Below are positions 13,547 to 20,196 of a stretch of DNA of 25,386 bases, piece by piece. The DNA lies in the IMG/VR virus record IMGVR_UViG_3300037070_002095, positions 1 to 25,386 of that record; one strand, 5' to 3'. The first letter of the stretch is position 1. Every line of letters begins with the position of its first letter. Below the pieces are notes generated by a model that saw nothing but the letters and a program-made list of their open reading frames with translations, ran no database searches and was not told the DNA's origin. This DNA is from a virus. A program made the position numbers and the translations under genes.

Positions 13547-15078
13547 TGCCCTACCTTCCAATCCTTCATCTGCTCCTCCAGCCTCCTGAACATTTGGTCC
13601 ATGTCAGCCAATTTGGCAAGCTGCTCCTTGTCCACGTCGCTGATGATTTGCGCGTCCAGTGGATCTTGCTCCTCGCGCACTTGGGCCAACTGCGTAATGC
13701 GTTCCAGTGTTACCGGGTTAATCATTGCGGGCAGGTAGTAAACGTCGCCCTCGTCGCCCAGCGGAGGCTTCTCTAGCGACTGGCGTGCTTCATTCAGTGT
13801 TACCGCACCGGCCTTCAATGCTTCCGAGGTTCGTCGGTAAAGCGCGTCTCTGTCCTCTTGCAGCACCCGCACGTTGCTCGTGTCAAACTCGAATCTTACC
13901 GTGCTTAGGTCAGTCTCAAACTCGCTGAGTAGCTGCCAATTAAGCTTTTCGGCCCATGAGCTTTGAATCGGGATAATCACTTCCTCGTAGCCTTGCTGCC
14001 GTGCCTGCTCGCTACTTGCATAGCTGGTGCCGTTCTGCTGACCCACGAGCAGTTGCAATGTCGCGGCGGGGATGCCTGTGACGGCTGAGACTCGAGACTC
14101 AGGAATCATGCGGAGCGCGGACAGGTCAAGCTCGGTAGGACTAAACCCGAACTTTTCCGCCGTGATAGGTAAGTCAAACACTACCGGCTCGCCAGCACGG
14201 CTGCCCGTGGTCTTAGCGATCCATGACTCTTTGATAGCGGCGGCAGTCGTTGGCGTGACTCTGGTGTTTGCATCCTTCGGACTCAGCACCGGCACCTGTA
14301 TGCCCATGTTGCTCATTATCGCAGCAGTGAATCGGGCCATCTTGCCATCGCCGTAGAGTTCAGTGACGAGGGAGTCGAACGCGCCTAGTCCCTCACGTGG
14401 ATTATTCGGGTTAACCCCACGCTTCAGGTGCAGCACGTCGCTTGCTTTGATTAGCTCAGGCGACTGTCCCTGTACGCGATACTCATAGTGGCTGATGAAC
14501 GGGTCTAGCTTGCCCCGCTCACCGTGGTCCGTGGCCCACTGGTTCACGTCCGGCGTGCGTCTATCACCTGGCCAGCGAGGAACAACCTCAAAGCCTCCCT
14601 CGCCTGTCTGTGGCAAGTACCACAACGCAACGGGCAGCCCGCCCAAGTCAGCCCGTGCTTTCCAGAAGTACACGCTGCCCTGCACCCACCAATTGAGCGA
14701 GGCAACCAGCGCATAGTCAGCCCAGACGTGATGAGTGTTTGGCCTGCGTATCAGTTGAGCACAGGGATGATCGTCTTCCGTGTCCCACTCGTCACCGCGC
14801 TTGCGCTTGACCGTTGGCCTAGCTTCAGGCAGCCGCGTACCGGTGTAGTTGACCACGCACATGACGAGCGAGTTGCCGTCCAGTGGGCCAAGATCGCGGC
14901 GGTAGTCGGCGGTGGTACGGTCCCGGTTCCAGCCCCAGCCGGTAAAGCGGAACGAGTTGGACCAAGTAGCTTGCGTGCCGAAGTTGGGAAGCGCCGCTTT
15001 AAGTGACAGGTAGACGTTGCGCGCACGCGCGGCGATTGATAGGCGTGGTGGGTGTAGCGGGATGATTTTATCTTCCAT
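13543..15078 (-). CDS. Portal protein, HK97 family
   Basis: ATG 15078 (511 residues, MEDKIIPLHPPRL) is chosen; an upstream TTG at 15108 would add 10 residues. Family features in order are: NSLVMCVVNYTGTRLPEA (about 70-87), HPCAQLIRRPN (about 103-113), VQGSVYFWKARA, VLHLKRGVNP with NPREGLGAFDSL (about 216-238), SRVSAVTGIPAATLQLLVGQ (about 332-351), and a C-terminal part rich in Asp/Glu helices. This is the phage portal family that forms the 12-subunit ring through which DNA enters. It lies between terminase and head protein genes as expected. No Shine-Dalgarno is visible, and coupling through an 18-codon frame upstream is possible. Confidence 0.93.
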   Translation of the reverse strand: MEDKIIPLHPPRLSIAARARNVYLSLKAALPNFGTQATWSNSFRFTGWGWNRDRTTADYRRDLGPLDGNSLVMCVVNYTGTRLPEARPTVKRKRGDEWDTEDDHPCAQLIRRPNTHHVWADYALVASLNWWVQGSVYFWKARADLGGLPVALWYLPQTGEGGFEVVPRWPGDRRTPDVNQWATDHGERGKLDPFISHYEYRVQGQSPELIKASDVLHLKRGVNPNNPREGLGAFDSLVTELYGDGKMARFTAAIMSNMGIQVPVLSPKDANTRVTPTTAAAIKESWIAKTTGSRAGEPVVFDLPITAEKFGFSPTELDLSALRMIPESRVSAVTGIPAATLQLLVGQQNGTSYASSEQARQQGYEEVIIPIQSSWAEKLNWQLLSEFETDLSTVRFEFDTSNVRVLQEDRDALYRRTSEALKAGAVTLNEARQSLEKPPLGDEGDVYYLPAMINPVTLERITQLAQVREEQDPLDAQIISDVDKEQLAKLADMDQMFRRLEEQMKDWKVGQ

Positions 15079-15124
15079 GCGGATTGTATCTGCCAGCCTG
15101 TACTTCAATCGTCGTCTCAGCCAT
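15068..15124 (-). CDS. Possible 18-aa coupling peptide before the portal gene
   Basis: ATG 15124 overlaps the large terminase stop (TGATG). The frame reads MAETTIEVQAGRYNPHGR and ends in TAA just inside the portal gene, so it overlaps the portal ATG. It could carry ribosomes from the terminase gene to the portal start, which has no Shine-Dalgarno. No protein function is claimed. Confidence 0.35.
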   Translation of the reverse strand: MAETTIEVQAGRYNPHGR

Positions 15125-16536
15125 CAATACACCCCCAACTCTCGTTTCAGATTTGCCGCTCGACAAGCCATCGCCCCGGCGACAAATGAATCAGGCGGAT
15201 GGCCTGAACCGCTTAAATCGTTGTTCGTACAGTAGCGATGCTCGGCTTCGCAGTAGTCAATCACCGGGCTGATAATACCACCGTTTTCAATCAGCGCAAT
15301 ATAATCGCTGAATACGTCGGCTCGTTGCTGACCTGTAAGTAGCACCCCCTCGGCCGCCACAGTCAGGTAATCGTCAACCATGTTGCCTACGCCGGTCTTG
15401 TCGTGACATGCTTCGCCGCCGTAGTGCTCAACCCGCTCATTGAACTTGCGAATCATCATGGGCCACGGCATCCGGCCTAGCCTGAGCCACGCGACCCGGC
15501 GCATCGGTCTAACGTCCACGCGCCAAGTGTCGATAACGGTCCAGTCACGCTCTTTGGCCCAATCAGCCCCGTGGGCATAGACAGCGAACTGTTCCGGCTC
15601 CTCGATGATGATGGGCCTGCCCGCTCCGCCGGTGAACACGCCCAGGTCACGCTGAAAGCATTGTGTCACCTTCTCAGGCAGGATAGCGCGGCCTTCCGGT
15701 GATGGCTCCTGTAGGTCATATTCAGCCGCCCACATGCTGGCTGTCACTTCACCACGCTTGGATTCAATCTCCTCTTGGGTCAGCCAACCGCCGGGTTGCG
15801 CGCTCGTCTCCTTCCAACACCACTCGTGGACCGGCCAGCCATTCTGTTTAGCTCGCTTCTTAATCTCGGTGAATGTGCCGTCGGGGTAGTGATGGGTTGA
15901 CGAGGCTACTGTCTGTTTGGGAACGGTTGCCGTAGACATTGGCTGGCCCATTGCAGCATCAAAAATAGCGAGATCCATTTCGTCCGTTTCATCACATCTA
16001 AGGCGACTCGGGTGCGGCCCTCGCGCTGATTTTGAGCTAGCCATGAGCGCTGTAACCAATCCACCTGATCGGTACCTTGTACGCCGCTGCACGTTCTCCT
16101 CACCACTGGACCACTTTTGCAGGTACTCCAACACACGTGTTGACTGCTCGCCTGAACCGCCGAGGATTGTTACTTCCGCGCCCAGCGTGTCGGCTTCAAT
16201 ATGGCCCAGCAAAGCAAGCAGGTACGACTTGCCGCCAAACCCGCGTGACGCTTGCCACACAGTTACGTTATGTCTGGCGAAATAGGCGTCACTGAAGGCC
16301 CTAAATGGAGTAGTGTGATTCTCACAGACTTGCGTGTCAGGAATGGTTATGCCGAATGCGGTGAGTAGGTATTGCTTTAGCTCATCATCCGTTTGCGGAT
16401 TCGCTGGTTTCGAGCTGCCTGGTTGGGAGTGGTTGACCTGCGACTGCTTCGAGAAGTCGAACTGTCTTGTCCGCCATGACCCCGTGCAGGGTTGCCATCT
16501 CACCGGCTGGCTGTTGCGTAACATACGACTCATCAC
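15124..16536 (-). CDS. Terminase large subunit
   Basis: The frame allows up to 470 residues from ATG 16536, but the recognisable protein begins near residue 50. VWQASRGFGGKSYLLALLG (about 92-110) is the Walker A-type site, of the divergent kind usual in terminases. RCDETDEMDLAIFDAA (about 179-194) is Walker B with the catalytic Glu. The nuclease half has AHGADWAKERDWTVIDTW (about 311-328), CHDKTGVGNMVDDYL, and DSFVAGAMACRAA near the end, giving the acidic cluster. It is the ATP-driven DNA packaging motor and nuclease. The first 50 codons lie inside the small terminase gene in another frame, so the true start is unclear. Confidence 0.9.
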   Translation of the reverse strand: MMSRMLRNSQPVRWQPCTGSWRTRQFDFSKQSQVNHSQPGSSKPANPQTDDELKQYLLTAFGITIPDTQVCENHTTPFRAFSDAYFARHNVTVWQASRGFGGKSYLLALLGHIEADTLGAEVTILGGSGEQSTRVLEYLQKWSSGEENVQRRTRYRSGGLVTALMASSKSARGPHPSRLRCDETDEMDLAIFDAAMGQPMSTATVPKQTVASSTHHYPDGTFTEIKKRAKQNGWPVHEWCWKETSAQPGGWLTQEEIESKRGEVTASMWAAEYDLQEPSPEGRAILPEKVTQCFQRDLGVFTGGAGRPIIIEEPEQFAVYAHGADWAKERDWTVIDTWRVDVRPMRRVAWLRLGRMPWPMMIRKFNERVEHYGGEACHDKTGVGNMVDDYLTVAAEGVLLTGQQRADVFSDYIALIENGGIISPVIDYCEAEHRYCTNNDLSGSGHPPDSFVAGAMACRAANLKRELGVY

Positions 16537-16786
16537 GCAACAGTTTGCTTTGTGCCCGCAAAGTCGTCAAGTTTTCCTGTAAATAGTCAAACACAAGATC
16601 ATCTAAGCGCTGGCCTTTTCGTGCGTTAACTTCCGCTAATTGTTCGCTGGTGAGAGTGCGTTTGTAGTTGCGGACGGATGATTCGGGCAAGTCGAGTTCA
16701 CGGCTAATTTCCATTACGCCGGAACCTAGCAGCAATGCCGCTAGCACTCGCGCTCGTTTTGATTCGGGATGTGGATAGCCGCGCAT
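16385..16786 (-). CDS. Terminase small subunit candidate (HTH)
   Basis: ATG 16786 (133 residues, MRGYPHPESKRARVLAALLL) is preferred; it lies just after the stop of a micropeptide. The N-terminal third is a helix-turn-helix (GVMEISRELDLPESSVRNYKR, split as GVMEISRELDLPE and SSVRNYKR, about 23-43). The rest is helical (LDDLVFDYLQENLTTLRAQS). Position directly before the large terminase and the size support a DNA-recognising small terminase. A plain regulator with the same fold is the alternative. The gene ends in TGATGA, well inside the large terminase frame. Confidence 0.6.
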   Translation of the reverse strand: MRGYPHPESKRARVLAALLLGSGVMEISRELDLPESSVRNYKRTLTSEQLAEVNARKGQRLDDLVFDYLQENLTTLRAQSKLLRDESYVTQQPAGEMATLHGVMADKTVRLLEAVAGQPLPTRQLETSESANG

Positions 16787-16788
16787 GG

Positions 16789-16842
16789 TTAAGCATACCA
16801 CGGCTTGCATAATCGTCGGTATAGTTCAGCGTTAGCGTTCAT
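16789..16842 (-). CDS. 17-aa micropeptide, MNANAELY family, copy 2
   Basis: ATG 16842 overlaps the upstream gene by ATGA and follows AAGGAGACA (16851-16859). The peptide is MNANAELYRRLCKPWYA. Its TAA stop lies 2 nt before the small terminase ATG, which has no strong Shine-Dalgarno, so it is well placed to couple translation. The homologous copy at 12127-12204 differs mostly at synonymous positions in the first 15 codons. Confidence 0.55.
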   Translation of the reverse strand: MNANAELYRRLCKPWYA

Positions 16843-17075
16843 TGGCGTTGTGTCTCCTTCGTGAAATCTCTCAGCGGGATCGTCTGGTCGCTAAGCGTTA
16901 TGCCGTTAAGCAACCGCCGACCCTTGCGTGACAGTCTGCGCTTGATACGTCGTAGTTCAGCATCCCGCTGCGTGTCGCTGTAAGTCGTTCCGGTAATTCG
17001 CAGCTGCTCACGATGCAGCTCCGTAATAAGAAGCGCGACAGTCTCGGCAATCTTCTGCTCCGTGTTATTCAACAT
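16839..17075 (-). CDS. Hypothetical basic helical protein (78 aa)
   Basis: A 78-residue protein starting MLNNTEQKIAETVALLIT. It is mainly helical and strongly basic in the middle (RRIKRRLSRKGRRLLNG, about 42-58), which suggests nucleic-acid binding. Its last codons (FTKETQRQ) contain the AAGGAGACA ribosome-binding site for the next micropeptide. No family is recognised. Confidence 0.6.
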   Translation of the reverse strand: MLNNTEQKIAETVALLITELHREQLRITGTTYSDTQRDAELRRIKRRLSRKGRRLLNGITLSDQTIPLRDFTKETQRQ

Positions 17076-17081
17076 TGGCGC

Positions 17082-17327
17082 TCATTTCCCCTGGTCGGCC
17101 TTGTGCCTGCGTTGCTTCACCTGTTCTTCTAAAGCCTTAAATCGCGGTTCCCAAACTGCCTGAACGTGGTTCATCGCTAAAGCTACAGATTCAGCGTCCT
17201 CGTAGCTTATATCTCGAAAAATCATCGCGTTATCAGCGTCCACAATGCAGCCATTAAGAGAGGGCTTGACAGTCTTGCCAATCAACTCGCTCGGACGTAA
17301 CGGATACTTAGGATTCTTCGTGCTCAT
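17082..17327 (-). CDS. Hypothetical protein (81 aa)
   Basis: ATG 17327 is chosen because GGAGTAGAGGCG stands just before it; longer in-frame extension upstream would overlap the preceding gene. The product starts MSTKNPKYPLRPSELIGKTV, contains NAMIFRDISYEDAESVALAMN (in two parts, NAMIFRD and ISYEDAESVALAMN) and ends in a charged helix (ALEEQVKQRRHKAD). No family is recognised. Confidence 0.6.
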   Translation of the reverse strand: MSTKNPKYPLRPSELIGKTVKPSLNGCIVDADNAMIFRDISYEDAESVALAMNHVQAVWEPRFKALEEQVKQRRHKADQGK

Positions 17328-17332
17328 CGCCT

Positions 17333-17500
17333 CTACTCCTTCCGCGTCCCGTTGGTTGTCACGCCTAGAAATTCTCTCAAGTTCCTTGTCTTGCCACACC
17401 ATTTGCAAGCGAAGTAAAACCCTAAAGGATGAGCCTTGCAGCTGACCACGCACCAGCGGTGTCCGAATAGACGGTCAAGATAGTAACGAACATAGACCAT
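17333..17500 (-). CDS. Small zinc-ribbon-like protein (55 aa)
   Basis: ATG 17500 follows GGGGAG at a workable distance; ATG 17527 would add nine residues. The protein has RWCVVSCKAHPLGF, then ACKWCGKTRNLREF, giving a C-x3-C ... C-x2-C set that could bind zinc. Such small Cys pairs are common in this phage. No specific function is recognised. Confidence 0.5.
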   Translation of the reverse strand: MVYVRYYLDRLFGHRWCVVSCKAHPLGFYFACKWCGKTRNLREFLGVTTNGTRKE

Positions 17501-17539
17501 CACGCGCTCACTCCCCCGCCTTTCCATTGGTTGCGCGCG

Positions 17540-17821
17540 TCATATAACACGACCATCCGTTTGCCTTGCGCCTCTAGCGATGCGCGCTTTGATTGCTTCA
17601 CGTTGCCGGTCAAATTCAGCTACGTCATTGCAGCCGAAGAATCGGGCCACGCTCTCAGCGTCAAGCACTCGCTTGCCATTGCTTAGCCGGTAACACTTCA
17701 ACTCAATACCGCCGATGTTCAGCACGCCTTTATGTGTCGGATAGGGCAGATCGTCGCCATCGTCTGTCATGCCCGTTTCATGCCATTCTACTGTGTTCAA
17801 TAGTAATTCTACCGCACTCAT
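17540..17821 (-). CDS. Hypothetical protein, weakly P63C/antirepressor-like (93 aa)
   Basis: ATG 17821 follows GGAAGGCGGG. The protein has GVLNIGGIELKCYRLSNGKR (about 32-51) followed by VLDAESVARFFGC. This recalls the start of phage P63C-type proteins ('G.l.iG...i.c.vLedGtRvls......al'), which occur in antirepressor-like and KilA-type proteins. The rest is short and basic. The resemblance is weak, so the function stays open. Confidence 0.5.
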   Translation of the reverse strand: MSAVELLLNTVEWHETGMTDDGDDLPYPTHKGVLNIGGIELKCYRLSNGKRVLDAESVARFFGCNDVAEFDRQREAIKARIARGARQTDGRVI

Positions 17822-17840
17822 CGCTTCTTCCCGCCTTCCG

Positions 17841-17927
17841 TCATTGTCGCCTTCCTAACGCAAACCCGATACATAGAGCCATGAAAGCAACTGCTACAAG
17901 GAGCGTTACTGCCGTGTTACTACTCAT
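17841..17927 (-). CDS. 28-aa single-span membrane peptide
   Basis: A tiny gene with a very good ribosome-binding site (TAGGAGGGAAGTG before ATG 17927), which overlaps the stop of the zinc-ribbon gene. The peptide starts MSSNTAVTLLVAVAFMALC, continues hydrophobic, and ends GRRQ, so it is a single transmembrane helix with positive charges at the C-terminus. Function unknown. Confidence 0.6.
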   Translation of the reverse strand: MSSNTAVTLLVAVAFMALCIGFALGRRQ

Positions 17928-18211
17928 CACTTCCCTCCTACCAACGGCGCATCACAATTCGTGCAACGCTCCGCCTCGAAGTCTGTCTCAGTGACCGACA
18001 CGCCGCATGTTGAACAGAATTGACGCGGGGAGGGGTTGCGTGGTTGCTGTAATGGATTACCAAACATTCGCGGAAACTGAGCACCGCAATGTGAGCAAAA
18101 GTTTAACGCGGGTCCGCCAAACGGTTTCAGGTTATCGTTACGACACTTAGCGCATGTCGCGGCCACTACCGGCCCTCGATAGTCACGCACCCGAATAACG
18201 CTTGCACTCAT
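17927..18211 (-). CDS. Double zinc-ribbon protein (94 aa)
   Basis: ATG 18211 overlaps the upstream stop by ATGA and follows GGAAGGGGAA. Four CxxC pairs are visible: CAKC (about 20-23) with CSHC (about 39-42), and CSTC with CTNC near the end, making two zinc ribbons joined by a Pro/Asn-rich linker (LQQPRNPSPRQ). It is probably an adaptor or nucleic-acid-binding protein. No enzyme domain is present. Confidence 0.7.
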   Translation of the reverse strand: MSASVIRVRDYRGPVVAATCAKCRNDNLKPFGGPALNFCSHCGAQFPRMFGNPLQQPRNPSPRQFCSTCGVSVTETDFEAERCTNCDAPLVGGK

Positions 18212-18444
18212 TTCCCCTTCCCTTCAATCCAGTCAAGCTCCGCCTTGCCATTGTTCGGCTTGCGTCCCGCCCGCTTCATATTCTCGTTCGGCTTCCACGC
18301 GTTAGCCGACTTAACCGCTACCCTGATACTCGGAACCTCAACCGTCACCGTCTCCAGCTTGCCTGCTCTTATGGCCGCGTGGACCGCTTGCCGCGATACA
18401 CCCTTGTCCTTTGCTAGTTGGTTAACCGTTATCGTCCTCACCAT
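18208..18444 (-). CDS. HTH regulator (78 aa), leaderless
   Basis: ATG 18444 is fixed by a promoter whose -10 ends 7 nt before it. The product starts MVRTITVNQLAKDKGVSRQA and continues VHAAIRAGKLETV, a winged or MerR/excisionase-like helix-turn-helix with the DNA-reading helix at about 16-25. The C-terminal half is basic (KRAGRKPNNGKAEL). It heads the minus-strand operon that leads to the terminase genes and likely regulates that operon or its divergent neighbour. Confidence 0.7.
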   Translation of the reverse strand: MVRTITVNQLAKDKGVSRQAVHAAIRAGKLETVTVEVPSIRVAVKSANAWKPNENMKRAGRKPNNGKAELDWIEGKGK

Positions 18445-18451
18445 GCCCAGC

Positions 18452-18480
18452 ACTTTACACTCTGAAATTTAGTTTGTCAA
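18452..18480 (-). promoter_or_regulatory. Leaderless promoter, minus strand
   Basis: On the minus strand TTGACA (18475-18480), a 17-bp spacer, TAAAGT (18452-18457) and 7 nt lead to ATG 18444. Its -35 and that of the plus-strand promoter are 15 bp apart and form an inverted TTGTCAA/TTGACAA pair (18474-18480 and 18496-18502), so one bound regulator could affect both. Confidence 0.75.
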
Positions 18481-18495
18481 TAACAAAATAATTGC

Positions 18496-18524
18496 TTGAC
18501 AAGGGGAAATTATTAGCTTATAGT
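18496..18524 (+). promoter_or_regulatory. Leaderless promoter, plus strand
   Basis: TTGACA (18496-18501), a 17-bp spacer and TATAGT (18519-18524) form a near-consensus promoter. Transcription should start within a few nt of ATG 18534, which has no Shine-Dalgarno, so the mRNA would be leaderless or nearly so. Confidence 0.8.
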
Positions 18525-18533
18525 GCTTTCACT

Positions 18534-18935
18534 ATGACGAACACAAAAACAACCAAACGCCAAGTCCGAATCAACCTACACCACGGCGTCTACTTCGTTG
18601 AATACGTTGACCGCAAGCCGCGCCAGCGATATTTAGCTGCACAGTTTGCCGCTGATATGCTGACGCGTGGGCAGGTTGAACAGTGGATTGCTGAACAGCC
18701 AAACTTGACGCTGGTGGTATCTGACGATTCTAAAAGCTACTTTGCATTAGGGCAGTCTAAGACAATAGGCGTGTTGGTTCGCTGCGCCGACAGGGATGCC
18801 GCTGACTACGAACTTGATCTATTGCGCCAATCCGACTGCCACAGGATTACCCGCACGTCCAGACCGGCAACCGAGAGCGAAGCAATGGCATGGTTTCCTA
18901 CTGGTCTGGAGGTAGCCAAACGTGAAAGAAAATAA
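18534..18935 (+). CDS. Hypothetical protein (133 aa), leaderless first gene of plus operon
   Basis: ATG 18534 is set by the promoter just upstream; a TTG at 18492 would lie inside the promoter. The protein starts MTNTKTTKRQVRINLHHGVY, continues VEYVDRKPRQRYLAAQFAAD, and has YFALGQSKTIGVLVRCADRD in the middle, suggesting a compact alpha/beta domain. It ends with MAWFPTGLEVAKRERK. No family is recognised. As the first early-type gene it may act on host or phage regulation. Confidence 0.65.
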   Translation: MTNTKTTKRQVRINLHHGVYFVEYVDRKPRQRYLAAQFAADMLTRGQVEQWIAEQPNLTLVVSDDSKSYFALGQSKTIGVLVRCADRDAADYELDLLRQSDCHRITRTSRPATESEAMAWFPTGLEVAKRERK

Positions 18936-18959
18936 ATTTCACCTAAGCAATTATTTTGC

Positions 18960-18988
18960 TTGACACGCGCAAATTAGCCGTGTATAGT
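18960..18988 (+). promoter_or_regulatory. Leaderless promoter before a Thr-rich leader peptide
   Basis: TTGACA (18960-18965), a 17-bp spacer, TATAGT (18983-18988) and 7 nt lead to ATG 18996. An inverted repeat, AAGCAA (18945-18950) and TTGCTT (18956-18961), touches the -35 and may be an operator. Confidence 0.75.
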
Positions 18989-18995
18989 GCCGGGT

Positions 18996-19049
18996 ATGGA
19001 AACGCGCAAGGTATCGAAGGCAACGACGCTCACCACCACGCAACAATGA
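18996..19049 (+). CDS. 17-aa Thr-rich leader peptide (METRKVSKATTLTTTQQ)
   Basis: This frame begins at the predicted transcript start and ends at TGA 19047-19049. Six of 17 residues are Thr, five of them within residues 10-15. Its stop overlaps a 3-codon frame (ATG at 19046, TAG) that ends a few nt before the next gene. It may be a leaderless leader peptide that feeds ribosomes into the operon. No terminator hairpin that would support attenuation was seen. Confidence 0.45.
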   Translation: METRKVSKATTLTTTQQ

Positions 19050-19062
19050 CTGTTTAGGTCAA

Positions 19063-19353
19063 ATGAACGCTAAATATCCCGGACATTGTAATCTTTGTAG
19101 CTCATCTATCGCGGTCGGTGATGAGATTGTACGTGATAATAACGAGCGACGGCACCGATCATTTGTTCACGTAGGTTGCAAACCAACATCCGGCACTATT
19201 CACCGCGCAGGATTCCGAGTAACAATTACGAAAGCTAATTCGCGTGACTTCACCGTAGGTTACAGCCGCCAGTTTGTCTATGAGTCAAAGGCTAATGAAC
19301 AAGCGAACTGGCTGCGCGGGTTTGGCTGCGAGGTTGAGGTGGTAGCACTTTGA
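19063..19353 (+). CDS. Small zinc-binding protein (96 aa)
   Basis: The N-terminus reads MNAKYPGHCNLCSSSIAVGD, then RSFVHVGCKP: C-x2-C ... H-x2-C within a 'YpG.C..C...I..Gd.i......wvH..C' layout. That matches a small zinc domain frequent in phage and bacterial proteins (PARP-finger-like). The remaining 50 residues are beta-rich with QFVYESKANEQANWLRGFGC at about 70-89. It is probably a nucleic-acid or protein-binding adaptor. AGGT lies before the ATG. Confidence 0.65.
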   Translation: MNAKYPGHCNLCSSSIAVGDEIVRDNNERRHRSFVHVGCKPTSGTIHRAGFRVTITKANSRDFTVGYSRQFVYESKANEQANWLRGFGCEVEVVAL

Positions 19354-19394
19354 AACTAACAACAGGAGAGAGGGAAGGGGAAGGGGTAAGGGGG

Positions 19395-19598
19395 ATGGTC
19401 ACTTATAATGGACAGCATTGCGTAGTTGTTTCTATCGTGAACGCTTACAAGGTTGAGATTCATACCCGCGACAATGGCGCTAAACAGGTTTATTTCACCG
19501 CCCTGCGGGAGTCTGAACTAGGCGAGATTCAACGGCAGATGAAAGCAGCACGTGAGTATCGGGCTGATAATTCCGAGCTTTGGGCCACACGCGACTAG
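19395..19598 (+). CDS. Hypothetical beta-rich protein (67 aa)
   Basis: ATG 19395 is chosen because a long purine-rich ribosome-binding region ends directly before it; a TTG at 19350 is the alternative. The protein starts MVTYNGQHCVVVSIVNAYKV and continues EIHTRDNGAKQVYFTALRES, an SH3-like barrel pattern, then a charged helical end. No family is recognised. Confidence 0.6.
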   Translation: MVTYNGQHCVVVSIVNAYKVEIHTRDNGAKQVYFTALRESELGEIQRQMKAAREYRADNSELWATRD

Positions 19599-19626
19599 CA
19601 ACCACCTTGAACGAGAGGGGAGAGGG

Positions 19627-19950
19627 ATGATGGAATTTACTAAACGATTTGTCATAACACTGAAAAGCGCGATTAAGGTTCAGGTGTCCCGCGTAGACGG
19701 ATCTCCACTACTAATTGAGACGACGAATCTTTTAGCCGATTGGCCTTGCAGGTTAAAGCCGTCAGCGGAGTCGCCCGACGATATAGAACCGCGCGAAGGT
19801 CCACAAATTGATCTCACTGTTATCCGTTTCTCAGAAAAGAATCGGCCACAATCATGGTACGACCACTGGAAAACCAAAGACGGTCTAACTGATCCAATGT
19901 TGATACAGATTAAGCGGGATAACATTCTTTCACGACAAGAGGTCAACTAA
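19627..19950 (+). CDS. Hypothetical protein (107 aa)
   Basis: Two adjacent ATGs (19627, 19630) follow GAGAGGGGAGAGGG, so either can start. The product has a beta-rich N-terminal half (FVITLKSAIKVQVSRVDG) and a middle with RLKPSAESPDDIEPREG, then IDLTVIRFSEK. No motif or family is recognised. It is one of a row of small early-type genes. Confidence 0.6.
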   Translation: MMEFTKRFVITLKSAIKVQVSRVDGSPLLIETTNLLADWPCRLKPSAESPDDIEPREGPQIDLTVIRFSEKNRPQSWYDHWKTKDGLTDPMLIQIKRDNILSRQEVN

Positions 19951-19952
19951 CC

Positions 19953-19997
19953 ATGCTAACCACCCGCATCAGCACCGAGGAATACCATGCGAATTGA
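19953..19997 (+). CDS. Possible 14-aa coupling peptide (MLTTRISTEEYHAN)
   Basis: ATG 19953 stands two bases after the upstream stop, and its TGA (19995-19997) lies just inside the next gene. It would carry ribosomes onto ATG 19987. The frame also contains the GAGGAA ribosome-binding site of that gene. There is little evidence beyond position. Confidence 0.25.
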   Translation: MLTTRISTEEYHAN

Positions 19998-20196
19998 CAC
20001 TGACAGATTCATAACCTGCGCTAACTGCGTCGAGACTGAGCACTTCGGCAACGTGACCGTCACGGTTGCTAAGAGGCTTGCTAAAGAAGGCGGATGGGTC
20101 ACGCGCAAGGGTGAGCCGTTATGCCTGGATTGTCAGACACCAGAGAATGATGACGTTGATAGCCAAACAAAAACTCAAAAGGAGACAAAACAATGA
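19987..20196 (+). CDS. Small zinc-ribbon protein (69 aa)
   Basis: ATG 19987 follows GAGGAATACC. The protein contains CANC (about 11-14) and CLDC (about 46-49), a zinc-ribbon pair, with GGWVTRKGEPLCLDCQ near the second. The C-terminal tail is polar (SQTKTQKETKQ) and encodes the AAGGAGACA ribosome-binding site of the next gene. ATGA overlap follows. Confidence 0.65.
   Translation: MRIDTDRFITCANCVETEHFGNVTVTVAKRLAKEGGWVTRKGEPLCLDCQTPENDDVDSQTKTQKETKQ

Noticed and set aside
14524-15006. 160-codon open frame opposite the portal gene
   Set aside because: It is antisense to a clear portal gene, lacks recognisable motifs and is a normal by-product of codon use.
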